Below, piece after piece: positions 36,124-48,393 of a stretch of DNA of 64,000 nucleotides; position 1 is the stretch's first letter; the number at the start of each line of letters is the position of its first letter. The position numbers were made by a program, and so were the translations under genes. Source of the stretch: Tetracentron sinense (Eukaryota > Streptophyta > Magnoliopsida > Trochodendrales > Trochodendraceae). The stretch is taken from NCBI GenBank assembly GCA_015143295.1, contig CM026564.1, forward strand, positions 9,908,416 through 9,972,415, in the 5' to 3' direction. The notes below the pieces were generated by a model. It worked only from the letters and a program-made list of their open reading frames with translations, ran no database searches and was not told where the DNA came from.

Positions 36124-37174
36124 CTGCATAAAAGGAAAAATATAAATGAATAAAATAATGAAAATTACCGAGGCCAAGATTAACAGACTCGTTATTAGAA
36201 TCAAATAAGGATTTTATCCAGCATTTCCATGTCTAATGGAGATACTCCACTTCTATGTGGAAACAAAAAGGCTCATGTTGGTGCACACTTGATTAGTCAC
36301 ATTGTGATTTTAGAGATTTATGCAGTTTATTAAAATAATTAAGCTTGTAATGGGAATGCCAAGTAACTCTATGGCTGATTAGAAACACTGGTGCCATGAA
36401 AGTTCTAATCATTTGATTTCTAAATTCTCTCTGGATCCTCCCCATCTTTCCGAGGGTCCAGTCCAACCAAATGCAATACACCAGATGGTGAGGTTGGATT
36501 ATCTAATTGGCGCTTTTGGGTGGCATCCGAAGGGACTATCCTTGCCTTGAAGAGTTTGGGACACCCTCCGTTACCCCAAACAAAAAAAAAAAACTTTTAG
36601 GTGGACCCACCGGAACAACCTCTGTAACCAATATCTACAATCTTTAATCATTTGTTACATCCACGTGAAAATAGTGTGAATGTCGTAAAGAAGTCAAGTT
36701 TTGGAAGTTTAATTGAGCAAAAAATAAATGTTCCGATTTTCTAATCTAATTGCATGTTTTCCATCATTTCCCTTTTTATAATCTTCCTGAGAGTTTTCTG
36801 AAAGAAACCTGAAAATATAAATCAGAACATCGACATATATCTTCCTGTCCGAAATTATAATGAGAACGAGATTATTGGCTAGGTCCCCAAACCCTCTCTG
36901 CATGTATGGCAGATGTAAAGAGAAGAGTGTCCGGCTGGAATTCAGATACGAGGATGACCTGACACAAAGCATTCCACTTATATTTATATAATTTTAATGC
37001 ATTTCTAATTAAATGAGTACATTCCTTTTATATCTTATTAAGTACGAAATGATTCTACTTTATAAATCCTTCATTATGTCAGACCATTGGACACCTCATG
37101 GTGTGGTCTGACAACATGAAGACATATGTCTAAGTCACGGTGTGGTAAGGATTACGGAAAAATGCGAGTAGTAC
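36124..37174 (-). other. CRM gene intron 3
   Basis: Bounded by GTACTA at the donor and TATGCAG at the acceptor. It holds a SINE 3' end (about 36510-36594, GGGACTATCCTTGCCTTGAA, then CACCCTCCGTTACC and an A-rich tail). No other feature. Confidence 0.7.
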
Positions 37175-37582
37175 CTTCTTCCTAGAGAGTGTGATCTTGG
37201 GAGACATTATCTCTGTTGGTGGCTGAGAGTAGTTCTTTCCTCTATACATGATGATCGTATTCTCTTCGTGTATGTTGAGCACAATCCCTCCACTCAATCT
37301 TGCTAGCTCCGCCGCAATTTCCTTGACCTCCTCTGGAGTGAATGTCTTCACCACAACCTGCAGAGTCTGGTGTTTCTTCCAATGCAAATGCATGTTCAGG
37401 ATTACACCCTGGAAAATCCCTCGTCTTCCAACTGGCACATAGTTCTTGCACTTGAGACCCATCTTCAAAAAGAAGAAATGCTCCTCTGGTGTTAATATTT
37501 CTGGATCATGGGTTGTTTCTGATGACTCTGGAGGTTCAATCTTCTTCAGAGCTTCAACAATTCTATCCTCTTTCTTTTGAGC
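37175..37582 (-). CDS. CRM-domain protein (At3g25440-like), exon 3
   Basis: This exon encodes residues 147-282 and the whole CRM (YhbY-like) RNA-binding domain: PEEHFFFLKMGLKCKNYVP, the GxxG loop as GRRG at residues 198-201, VILNMHLHWKKHQ, then EVKEIAAELARLSGG and ENTIIMYRGKNY. CRM proteins bind RNA in plastids or mitochondria and serve group II intron splicing or ribosome assembly. The sequence matches, from memory, the single-CRM plant protein At3g25440. It begins after TGGCACCAG and ends RKK at a GTACTACT donor; both junctions are phase 0. Confidence 0.92.
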
Positions 37583-39840
37583 CTGGTGCCATCATATCAA
37601 TTAAAGAACAATCAGTATTAGAAATATAGAAGAGACTCACAAGAATATAGTAACTGGTCCAAAAACAATCAACTGGAAAATACAACTACGTATTAGATTG
37701 AGAGTAAATTTCCAGTCCTAATATGGTTGATGGTAATCATTGTATACAAACAGTTTATAACACTAGGACATCATCCCACATTGAGGTCATGACTAGAAGA
37801 TTTCCAAGGTCAGAAGTCAACTTGATTATGTTGCACATGCACAAACACGGGTGTTGGTGTCAGACTCTGATACGCGGTGTAGGACACAGTGAACCCCAAA
37901 AAAAACAAGATTCGGCAACACAGGAGGATATTTAGTTTTTTGTTCAAAAAATTATTAAACTTAAATGTATAAGAGTAAATTATATAAAAACAAAAGAAAA
38001 TAGATTAAATATGGAAACAAAATGAGTGTTAACACCACTAAGTATTATCTTACAAACTACAGTTCATCAAACAAGAAATTTTACAAAATGCTTTTCCCCC
38101 CGAATTCAGCCCGTTGACACCTCTCTCTCTCTCTCTCTATCTCTCTCTATATTCTAGAGATCAGTAATCCTCTTATTCTTTCTCTGTTTTTCTCTATAGA
38201 AAACAAATGGATCGTAGTTCTTCCCTCATTATCTTACCCGCTTCTTTTTTTATGTTGATATTTATGCCAACAAAATGCAGTTGTATACCCTTTTTGTATA
38301 ATAAACACTAAAAGTTTATGGGTATCAAGAGTGTCTGTACCCATCCGAGTCCAAAAAGCATAAATTCTTGCTGATATGAGTCACAATAGGCATGTCTAAA
38401 TCTATGTCCACACGTTTTGATATTCGACATGCCTATTGTCTTAAAGAATCCGTGCAACATAGATGGGAAGGTTTATGCAAATTTTACTTGCATGAGTTGA
38501 ATTGCAAAAAGCAACCTCAATGCACACTAGGATGGATATGTCCAAATGGGGTATTTTAGTAATTGCAAAACCATCTGAAAATTGCTAAAACACCCCCACA
38601 TAGACATGTTTCTGTCGTAGGGTGTGTATATGTTTCCTTTTTACCCTTGCAAGTAGGCCTAGTGTGCCTCAAATCCAAATCGAGCATATGACGGTCAAAG
38701 ATCAAGATTTGACCAAAGAACCAACTAATAAGATGCTGGAAAGGAGATCCTAGGTTGTTGAATCCCGTAGAGAGAATAAGGCATTTAACTTCCACAATCC
38801 ATAACTTTTTCTTCAACTATTTTATTCAAAAGGCCATCGATTGCGTTGGAAAGCTCTTTGTAAAATTTACAACAACCATCTCTATGAATTTTGTAAGATT
38901 ATTATTTTAACTCGCTGTAATTCTGACCATAGTGTTAATGATGTTACTTAAGGGAATTGTACTCATTATAAGGAAAAGATTTATATTACTTAAAATTGAG
39001 GGCTGAGATTTGTTACTTGAGCTTTAAGTTAGTAATTAGGGTTTCTATTTTCTTATAAATATTTGAGATGACAGAATAGAGATATGTAAAGAGATCTTCA
39101 AATTTTGAATGAAAATACTCTCTAAGCTCCAAGTCCATGTGAATAGTGAGAGCTTTAAGGCAAACCCTTGCAGGAGATTTCTTCTTAAGTCTCCCTTTTA
39201 AAAACCTAGGCTTTAAGTATTGAACACTTATTTACCTAACATTTGTTGCATAGTAGAGATCATTACTTGACAGTCAAAATAATGGTATAGGTATGAAACG
39301 TTACACTCAACTATTCTTGTTGATTTCAGATGTAGGAGACCTCCTAGGTAGGACTTAATACCATTAATGTGTGCCATGTCTCCTAGTTGATATTATATGA
39401 AACTTGGCTCAGTCTCGAGCTGACTCACCAATAAAATCGATTTCTCCCAGGCCCCAGCAAATGCGAGTAACTCGGCCGAGTTAGGTGAGTTGACTCGACT
39501 CGGTCGACTCAACCAAGTTATGTTTTTTTTTCTCTATTATTAAAAACTTATGTTCTGTTCTGAAATATTTATTCATTATTTTGTTTATCATTTGGGAGGG
39601 AATCTCTATTCACCAAAAGACGAGTTGAGATACAACCAAATCACCATTCTACCATCCAATAAAATCATACTCTGCTATGGTTGTATGATTTCATTGAATC
39701 ATGAAATTTCTTTTTCTTTTCTTGTGTTCTTCAAAAGTTCAGCTCCTATGTATATAGAACTATATATAATATAATATTAAAAGTTTGATAATTATCCAGC
39801 AAACATTTATGTAATTTCATGTATATTTTAATTCATATAT

Positions 39841-39885
<45 letters not shown>

Positions 39886-40048
39886 TATATATCATTTTAT
39901 ACATATTTTATCATTAATTTTTATTTTATACCATATATATAACAAAATTGAAAAAATGTTATATTTGTTCAAGCTTTAGGTGTCATTACTCGATGAGTTT
40001 TGACCTGGTTTTCGAGTTTTAAAACACTAATATATATATAGAGAAAGA

Positions 40049-40111
<63 letters not shown>

Positions 40112-41867
40112 CCCCTGGAACAAAAAGGAAACTGATTATTTTGTTGATGACGGATGGCATGATATTCCCTATGTCATTGTATTATGATGGCCCTCTGTCA
40201 CTGTCAGTCATGTCTACGGTGCACAAGCTCATTTATCTGGACTGAGAGTTTATGGGCCACCTATTGATTGTGCATGGTGTTTCTGATCCAATTGCATATT
40301 TCCAAATACTCAAAAACGATACATAGAGGACCCAAGAAGTATGTCTATTCATAAGAAGAGGGTAACTTATAGGCCACATGCCAGACCGTTGTTGGTCCTT
40401 CAATTGCAAAGTTCGAACCAATACACAGGTGCACCATGTCTAAGATACGTAATCATGAATCATAACAATGCAATGACTCCTGATCTTTCACACTTTCAAG
40501 TGATTGAAAGTTGAAATGTCTCGAGATGGAGCATAAAACAATAGCAGCAAGGAGTGATGAACTTCCATGATATGACTGTAAAGTGATGGGTTATCTTACG
40601 GAAGTGAACAAGTGATGGATTATCTTACAGAATTATTTTAGTTGTTTGTTTTATCCATCCACAGGGATGCATATTCTTAAATAAAATACCTTTTTGGAAA
40701 CAAAGTTGTGCTATTCACGACTTAATTAAATTTGACGAAGTTTATATGTCCAATTTAATTCAAAAGCCACATGAAAAGTCCAAATAAAGAAAATCTAACA
40801 TAATTATTCAGAGTATTCAGATAAATAACATAAAGGCCAGTATTACCATAGCTCAGACTATGTAAAACACCAACCCAAGCCTTTAGCTTTAGGGCGATAG
40901 CATCATTCTAAAAGGTAAGCTTTAGGGCGATAGCATCATTCTAAAAGGTATATGGCATCATTGTCAATAAAGTCAAAAGGCTTGGATCAAGTTTTCCAGG
41001 TAATTAGCATAGTACTATGGCATCAGCGTCCATACATATAATCCCAAGCAAAAGAAAAGGCAATTCTCTTTGAGAAGACATTAGCAACTAAGTGTAGCTA
41101 CCTTCGAAGAGCAAAACTACAACACACCTATAATTATATTCTGTCGGTGGCCAATTAACGATACCAAGAATAATAAACCCGTTCAGAGCTTGCTGCCATC
41201 GGAAATTAAATTAGGGCATCGGGTAGATCTGCATATGTTTCTATAGCAAAATAATTCTAACTAGAACCTATATGTACATTGTATTGATTTAGATAACAAC
41301 TTAAAAGAGGTATAAATTTGGATATCCTGTAATCTGCATCAATCCAATGATAATCTCTACATAGAGATCAAAATAATTCTACAGGAAACCTACATAGATC
41401 TCGCAATGAATTTAGAAAAGTGGCAATCTTATCATATACAACTTAAAGAGAACATCTAGGGTAGCCTTTATGTAAGCAAACAGATGGGCTACCAACTGCA
41501 TAGTTGTCCAAGGAACGTAAATGCAGGGAAGTGAAACCATTTAAGGCCCCCAGGGCCCAGACAAGAATGTCCAAGGCTATTATGTGACCTAATCGGATGA
41601 TCCTATCTACCAAATTTTTCTGAATCGTTGGCATATTTTTCTAACTTTTTTTCTGGACCATTTGCTATATTTTTCTACAGTCCAAAAGAAATCCAACAGG
41701 TTGATTTTTAACTCATGAAATCTCACGTGAGCATATCAAATGACAGGTCCCAGATTTTGGATAGTGTAATGTGTTTTGATGGTAGACCATCCTTGTGGTC
41801 TACCCATCGTACCATGGATATCCTCTTAAACCAAAATATTAAAACGAAAAAAGCAGTGGAAACTAAC
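37583..41867 (-). other. CRM gene intron 2, 4.3 kb
   Basis: No coding sequence. It holds a CT microsatellite (38119-38150), AT repeats (39833-39893), a TA-then-GA compound repeat (40029-40107), and a 30-bp tandem duplication of TTTAGGGCGATAGCATC (40883-40947). GACTCGACTCGG around 39480-39515 looks like a degraded transposon subterminal repeat. Confidence 0.6.
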
Positions 41868-42186
41868 CTTTCTCAATTTATACAAGATCTTTTCTTCTGA
41901 TGTCATTCTTTCAAACTCTTTCTTCTTTTTCCATCTGAAAAGCTTGAGCCACCTTACAACTGCTCTTTTTCCCTTCAGCTTTTTCCTCTTCACTTTTACA
42001 ATATCATGACCTTCGGCGACAGCCCCGTTTTCAGCAGGTTTTGTGGGGTCAACTTTGTTGACCATGTTCCAAAGTTGACCCGAGTGAATCCAGAGACTCC
42101 CCGCAACACGTAAGCTTCTAATTTCACATAGTGACCCAAGAGCAGGTTTCTGATCGAAGACCTTGCATAAAATACCATTCGAGCTA
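41868..42186 (-). CDS. CRM-domain protein (At3g25440-like), exon 2
   Basis: It starts after CATGTTGCAG and completes a codon split with exon 1 (AG|T, Ser), then encodes residues 41-146. These include a linker (GSLWIHSGQLWNMVNKVDP) and a strongly basic block (VKRKKLKGKRAVVRWLKLF, RWKKKKEFERM) before the CRM domain. It ends ILYKLRK at a GTTAGT donor. Another frame over 41996-42178 also begins with ATG and could be mistaken for a transit peptide, but it stops within the exon, while the frame used here runs from the acceptor to the donor without a stop. Confidence 0.82.
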
Positions 42187-44074
42187 CTGCAACATGAGAT
42201 TCTCCATATGTAGATTGTTTTTCTAAGAAAACTTATACAACAGAAACAGGAATTCTGAACAGAAATAGCAAACTACTTCTATCCAGCTCTTATGAGTGGA
42301 AACACTAATTACAAGAAATAAAAGTGCGGTGAGAAACCCAATTTCTCGTGGAAGAAAGCAATCACAATTTAACAGAATGGATATGTTTCCAACTATAACA
42401 AAAATACTTTGAAACAGAAATCTAATTCACTGGATATCTTCAAAAACAACAAAAAGAAAAAAAACCTGAAATTTAACAGATTGAGACATCTGATGAGAAA
42501 TGTCAAGAGATAATTCTATTCAGCAAAGTCAACCAAAATAAAAAATCATATGAAACTTGATAGATTAACCTGTAATTAATCATGCAAGAAGGAAGCAAAA
42601 AGTTTTGATGCCAAGAAAATAAACCAGAATATCTCGATCAATTACGACTACTAGAACTAGTGTACTTTCTCAATCCAAGAAAGATCCACTTCCAAAACAA
42701 TCTATTTCTAGTACAAATCCTCTTTTCATCAGTAACTAAAACTTTATGAATCCGATATGAAAAGAAACGGGAAGAAATGAAGATACAAAACATTCAATGC
42801 CACAAACATCAGGAAGGTTACATCATAAAATAAGATAATTCTAGAGACAGGTCCTTTTGTAAGAAAATCCACTGTTTCATTTGCCAGTCTCGGGACTGGA
42901 GAGACTGAGATGTTCAAAGTTGAGGCCCATAATCATAAAAAAGAGCTTCATCCAAGTCATATATTTTATGGGAAAAAAGGGTTAATAAAAAAAACAGAAA
43001 AAGTTCAATCCATGAATAATTTTCATTTGCAGAATTTCTCAAACTGAGATGATGCATAATTTTAACGGTTAAAAGACTTGTAAACTCCATCTAGCTGTAA
43101 CGGTTCGCCTTTTGCTTTATTTTTATATACCTTGATTATCGATAAAAAAAAAAAGTAAATGACTAACCAATACATTGAGTCAGCAGTCTAGCAATCTCTC
43201 TTAGAAATATGGTGATATGTACGTAATATCAATGTCCACAGACAGGTCGAAAATCTCATTGAGATGTTAAGAAAATAATAATAATAATAATTCCACACCT
43301 GGTTACTTTCTTGAACCAACTTGTGATATCTATGTCTTATGACAGGTCCAAAATCCCACAGGCATGGTTACTCAGATGCTTTGAGGTAGTTTCTATGCTC
43401 AATATTAATCTTCTGAAAAATGAAATGTTTGGCATAAGAGAGGTTTGTAATTGTAGGAGTTTGCCAGTTGCCTGGGGTTGTATAATAGGTCATTTCCCTA
43501 TGTCTTATTTGGGCAATACCTTGTAAGGGCCAGTTTCAGAACCAAAGTTCTTTGGGACACAATGGTGGAAAGAGTAAACATAATGTTGGCTTCCTAGAAG
43601 GCCATGGATCTATCCAAACGGGTTAGAATTAGTCTCATTTAGTGGTTGAAACTTTGTGTAAATTATTGATAATTTAGCCAAATTATCGCTAGTTTGTAGG
43701 TCAGAGATGTTTTGATGTAATGTAGGGTATTAATTAGTTTAAAAAAATTTGCAAAACATTTGTCAATTTTTAATTTTTATAAATGGTGAAGGAGTGAAGC
43801 AAGGTGTTAGGACCTAATACATGTACTAAATTCATAAGAGAACCTAGCTAGCATGAAATTGATGTATATACTATAGATTTCAAAGCTCTATCAGCACTTT
43901 GCATATTGTACCAGTGTTTTAAATGGTGGAGTGAGGCAAGGTGTTAGCACCTTGAGAGGCGTGAGCCTTAATCCTCACACTCCCTCATCTTTTAATAAGT
44001 TAAATGGAAATATATAATAAGTAAATTGGAAATAAAAAGATAGAAAGACTCAAAACAAGTGATGAAAGATTAGT

Positions 44075-44112
<38 letters not shown>

Positions 44113-44128
44113 GTGTGTGTGTGTGTGT
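44075..44128. repeat. Self-complementary microsatellite (AC)n(AT)n(GT)n
   Basis: Thirteen AC units, then AT units, then GT units, so the tract folds back on itself nearly completely. It lies inside the family D element. Confidence 0.9.
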
Positions 44129-44195
44129 TTGTGTTTTATGAATGTATGTATTTGTGTGTATATGAAACAATATAAAAATGATTCAACATTCATAT

Positions 44196-44262
44196 ATCAT
44201 CATCATCATCATGAAGGCCTTATCCCATATGTTTGGGGTCATTCGATTTCACTCGTCATATG
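44196..44262 (-). mobile_element. RTE LINE 3' tail fragment
   Basis: The complement reads CCCCAAACATATGGGATAAG followed by GATGAT repeats, the same tail as in the RTE copy at 24275-24325. No coding part is left. Confidence 0.65.
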
Positions 44263-44699
44263 GATGAAATAAACGAAAGAGATGCTAAAAGTGTTTTGAA
44301 AGACATAAACGCATCATAATAAATGAAATTTTGGTTCAACAAACAAAATAATAAATTAAATGTTCACCGATCATTAAAAATGTTAGTTTAACAAATTTTG
44401 GTTCAACAAACAAGGAGTGTAGCATGCGCCTCACACGTTAAAGTGTGCACCTCATGAGCCTCTAAGGTTATGCCTTGAGGCATTTTCCTTGAGTTCTCAC
44501 CTCGAGGCCTAACTTGTAAGCCTCATATGCCTTCTAAAACACTCTATTGCACAAGTGGTCATTTGGTTGTTAATCCAAACACGTTGAATGCTAAGGTGTC
44601 CCTTGGATTGGCTAAAACAAACATAATTCATACCGTTTGGAATGAAAAATTCTAAATATCTGATTAATAACTTACTATTGGACAATAAAAGGGAGTGTC

Positions 44700-45606
44700 T
44701 AGAGCTGTCAAAGGGCTGGGGTCAGCCCTAGAACCCTTCCCTATAAGAGTAGGGCCCTAGCCCGATCCTAGCCCGACCCTAGCCCTTCAAGGGCCGCGGT
44801 TGATTGGGCCCTAGCCTTGCCCTCAAGGGCTAGGGCCAGGGCCAGGGCCGAGCAGGGAGAAAGACCGGGAATTTTTTCGTCATGGACAATTGACTGATTT
44901 TTACATGAAATTAGCTTCAGTCTTGATTTTGATAGATTGAGCATTTTATTCTAAAAATACTAAAGTACAGTTATTACTACTGACGTATAAACATATTCAC
45001 ATTTTGGGATTCTCCAAACATGCTGCAAATAATGCCTAGCCAAGAGATAGAGAACTACACAAATTAAGATATCTAATAAATTAAAAAAAAAAAAATGAAC
45101 TAGAAATACCAAATTAATCAATACATGAAGGATAAAAGGAAATAAATAATATCTTTCTAACTGATGTAACCTAAATATATGAAATCGAATTTTCAAACAA
45201 AATTCAAGTTATAAGAATCAAAACCCTTGAAATTACTATGAAAAATCATGGTCCATACTAAATAACCCAAAATTTTGCCTAAAATTTATCTATGCACGGA
45301 ATAGATTGAAAGAAACCCTAAGCAAACTCAAAACTTAATAGAAGAGAATAAAAAAAATTAGGATTATATTAGAATTTTCAATAATATCTTGTATATAATA
45401 TATAAAACTTATCCTAGACTATATATTGTAGTTTCATTGTAGTATAATGGGAGTAGGGCCGGGCAGGGGGGTGCCCTAGCCCAGCCCAACAAAGGAAGGG
45501 TTTGGGGAATTTGGGCCCTGCCCGGCCCAAGGGCGGGGAAGGGCAGGGCTTTGGAGGACTTGGGCTGGGCAGGCCAGGTACCCTTCGACAAGGGCTGTTT
45601 TGACGC
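44700..45606. mobile_element. Non-autonomous hAT element, family A, copy 2
   Basis: It starts TAGAGCTGTCAAAGGGC and runs parallel to 1100-2028: the CCCTTCCCTATAAGAGTAGG block, the TCTCCAAACATGCTGCAAAT core and the ACCCTTCGACAAGGGC right zone. The right terminus is altered (TGTTTTGACGCAG instead of TTTTGGCACCCCTA) and no target duplication was found, so this end has been lost or rebuilt. It lies in CRM gene intron 1. Confidence 0.82.
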
Positions 45607-46743
45607 AGTTCAAAAAGTTCAAACAATAGGCCATCTTCTGAATTGGTCACAGCTTAAAACTTTTACCATGTGGAATGATCCTAACAGTCCAACAAAGAGC
45701 ATCCTTCTGGGTAACCGTAAAATATTTGGAAGATGGTTGAATTAGCAGGTGTTCATATGATTAGGGTGGTCATCCAATTGAAACTATCAGTCTGCACATA
45801 ATCCAAAGTCCAAATGAAATTCTAGATACTAAATGGTTGTGGCTGACCACCACAAAGGCACATGATCCGTATCCGTATCCGAGCTCGCATCCGTGTATTG
45901 ATCTTAGACTGGGTTTTCATCCGGAATGGAGCGGTGGATCTGGGAACTATGCTAGGATGACATCTAACACAGATTAGGATCCGTTATGCTATCTTACTAT
46001 TTTCAGTTTACGCTATTGTAAACTCCCTTTGTACTTGTTCTTCCCACTTGATTAATATATCCTTATGATTATAAATAAAAAAAATTGATATTTCTTCAAC
46101 CAATGGTTATTGTTACCAAGAAGGGTGTGATATTGGGGATGTTAAGGAGCCGTACATTTCGAGGGTCTAGGTGAACGACTAGATGACCACATCTGCGGCA
46201 TTCAGCGGTGTGTGTAGTTATGCAATAATGTCATGTTTAGGATACATTTACCACTAATGCATAAAGTACTTCTTAATAACTTTTTTTTTTTTTTTTCTGA
46301 TCCTAGGGAAGTTATCGCTCCTTCGCCACGTTAACTTGGTAAGCTCACTATGTTCACTCCTCGCTTTTGTTCAATTATAAATAAATAACATCATTCAAGT
46401 AAATACTAATTGAGATCGTAGAAAGTGAAATAATATAAATTTACCATTGGTGGAAAGTAGGAAAGACAATGCAGGGTTATTTTTACTGAACATAATTACA
46501 TTAGCCATTCCAAAAATAGATTTTTAGGGATGAGAATTCACAAACAAGAAAAAGCAATTACTTTTCACAAATCTGGGTTTGTAAAGACGAAAGAATCATC
46601 CAAATTACAGTGAGCATAAAAGAAGGTCATTCAAAATTACTAAAAAGAAAAATAGATTACATATAGCAGGAATTCATAGCTAAAATGAGAACATAAACTC
46701 AAATAAATCAAGAGCACTTACATGAATTCATAAAGTAAGATAC

Positions 46744-46862
46744 CTGGTTTTATGAAGAAGAGATTTATGTAATAAGGGCATGGAGATTAAAGGATTGAAG
46801 AAGAAATTTTTGATCTGTTGAGATTTACAGATCGTAACTGAGGCAGAAACCCTCGCCAGCAT
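46744..46862 (-). CDS. CRM-domain protein (At3g25440-like), exon 1, organelle transit peptide
   Basis: An ATG at 46862-46860 opens 39 codons plus two bases ending ...AAACCAG at a GTATCT donor. The peptide begins MLARVSASVTICKSQ and has no acidic residue, is Ser/Lys/Arg-rich and carries FFFNPLISMPLLHKSLL, which fits a plastid or mitochondrial transit peptide. Its phase joins exon 2 exactly, giving a 464-residue protein. No homology supports this exon; the evidence is the splice signal, the phase and the composition. Transcription is leftward, and the 4.6 kb intron that follows is full of transposons. Confidence 0.62.
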
Positions 46863-47373
46863 TTGGGCTTTTCTTCTTTAGCTACAATCTCTAACCTATA
46901 GTCAGTTCAGCTACTCTGGGTTTTCAAGAAGTCCAGTCGTTCGAGTCTTACACCAGAAATTCTGGGAAAAACTGCCTGACCCTGCTCAAGGGGTGTAACT
47001 TGGGCTTGGGCTTGGGCTTGGGCTTGGGCTAAACTAGCGGGCTTGGGCTTGGGCTAAACTAGTGAGCTTGGGCTTGGGCTTGGGTTGGGCTAAACTAGTG
47101 AGCTTGGGTTGACAACTCTCAGCCCTACTTAATCTAGGGTTCCGCTCGGGTTTTTTCCCTGCCCTAATCCCACATTACACACGCTGTAATAGAGAGGGGA
47201 TTGAAAAATAGAGAGAGGATTTGTAATGTATGCTTGACACATAAGACAATATTACATGTGTTTGGTGTATCAAGGTTAATGTACATGTCTCCTTTACATG
47301 TTTGTGTTTTTTGGTTGAAGAGGTAATCTCAAAACACACAAAGGTCTCCCTTGTACAGGTCTCCAGTGTCACC
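46863..47373 (-). promoter_or_regulatory. 5' flank of the CRM gene with GGGCTT repeats
   Basis: 46863-46990 is probably leader and core promoter, though I see no clear TATA box. 47000-47110 is an irregular array of GGGCTT hexamers with two GGGCTAAACTAGTGAGC units, ending GGGTTGACAACTCTC, possibly the subterminal part of a hAT element. Confidence 0.4.
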
Positions 47374-47814
47374 CGAGGTTTGAAATCCGATATTATCGGT
47401 GATTTCGGTCAGCTAACCTGAACCGAAATCTCAAAAAAAAATTGGTATCACGACGGGATTTCGAATTCTGATTTATTAATATTTTATTAAATATAATGCA
47501 ATAAAAAATAATATTTTATAAAATTTTACATATTTATATAAATATAAATATTTTATTTTTAAAATAAATATAAATTTATAAAATTTCACGAAATTTTGAT
47601 AAAAATATCGAAATAATTCGGAATTTTAATTTTTAAAAATAGAAAAAACCTATTTAAAAACAAATTTCCGCAATCGCCAAATTTCTGAAATTTGACCCGA
47701 AATCCTGACCAAATTCGTGTTTTCCGAAAATTATGTTGTATCGATATTGTTGCGGTTGGACGAAACTAGGATTTTGTGAATTTCCACAAAATCCCAACGG
47801 GGTTTTAAACCTTG
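47374..47814. mobile_element. hAT-like element, family C, copy 4
   Basis: Starts CGAGGTTTGAAATCCG and ends GGGGTTTTAAACCTTG, with perfect duplications GTGTCACC at 47366-47373 and 47815-47822. The 441 bp are AT-rich and non-coding. Confidence 0.88.
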
Positions 47815-47944
47815 GTGTCACCTCGAAAAAAATAATCTGACAATGCCATATGAACAGGCTAAAATGTCTAAATAATGTCAAGTGACCTTGAAACATCGCG
47901 ACACTAACAACCTTGCTTGTACATCAATATCACACACACGAGAC

Positions 47945-48393
47945 CAGAGTTACCAAGTCCGCGGCATGCTATAGCGAATCCGAACTAGTTCATGATTAAG
48001 TTCGGAGTGGTTCGTGAAATTGTGCGAACAATACGGTGGTTTTAAAAGAGTTTTGGTTTGTCAAAAGATTTTATTTAAATTCATTGATATTTTTTTTGGA
48101 TTCGACAAATTTATACATTGTATTCACGAACCGTTCACAAAAAAAACACTAAAAAAATTGTTTTCTAAATAAGTATTTGTAATAGATCATTTACATGTTA
48201 AAAATATTTTATTTTATACTATAATATAAAAATATATATTTGTGTTACATACTTAAGTAACGAACCAAATTAAAGAACCTAAGGGAACCAAAAGAATGAA
48301 TTATCTCATCCTACCCCCTAGCTAACCGTGTTCAAAGTGGCAAATTACGAACCCAAATTTGAACTGAGTGAACCGACAAACCAAGTAACATTG
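47945..48393. mobile_element. hAT-like element, family E
   Basis: Starts CAGAGTTACCAAGTCCG and ends CCAAGTAACATTG, flanked by CACGAGAC (47937-47944) and CACTAGAC (48394-48401). A fragment with the same right-end sequence, reversed, sits in the copia LTR at 5706-5820. GGTTCG and CGAACC repeats fill the subterminal parts. Confidence 0.75.

Larger units (their letters stand above)
43912..44544. mobile_element. hAT-like element, family D
   Basis: Starts CAGTGTTTTAAATGG and ends TTCTAAAACACTC, flanked by TATTGTAC (43904-43911) and TATTGCAC (44545-44552), one mismatch in 8. Subterminal zones carry GAGGC and GCCTC repeats. It encloses a symmetric AC/AT/GT microsatellite and an RTE 3' tail, neither typical of a hAT, so it has captured or been hit by other sequences. 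Confidence 0.8.
42187..46743 (-). other. CRM gene intron 1, 4.6 kb
   Basis: Bounded by GTATCT (donor, minus strand) and TGTTGCAG (acceptor). It contains two hAT elements (43912-44544, 44700-45606) and many A-rich stretches. No further exon is visible. Confidence 0.6.

Noticed and set aside
41996..42178. A 60-codon minus-strand frame in CRM exon 2 that looks like a transit peptide and would imply a frameshift in the gene
   Set aside because: The other frame runs without a stop from a good acceptor (42187) to the donor (41867) and joins exon 1 in phase, so no frameshift is needed.
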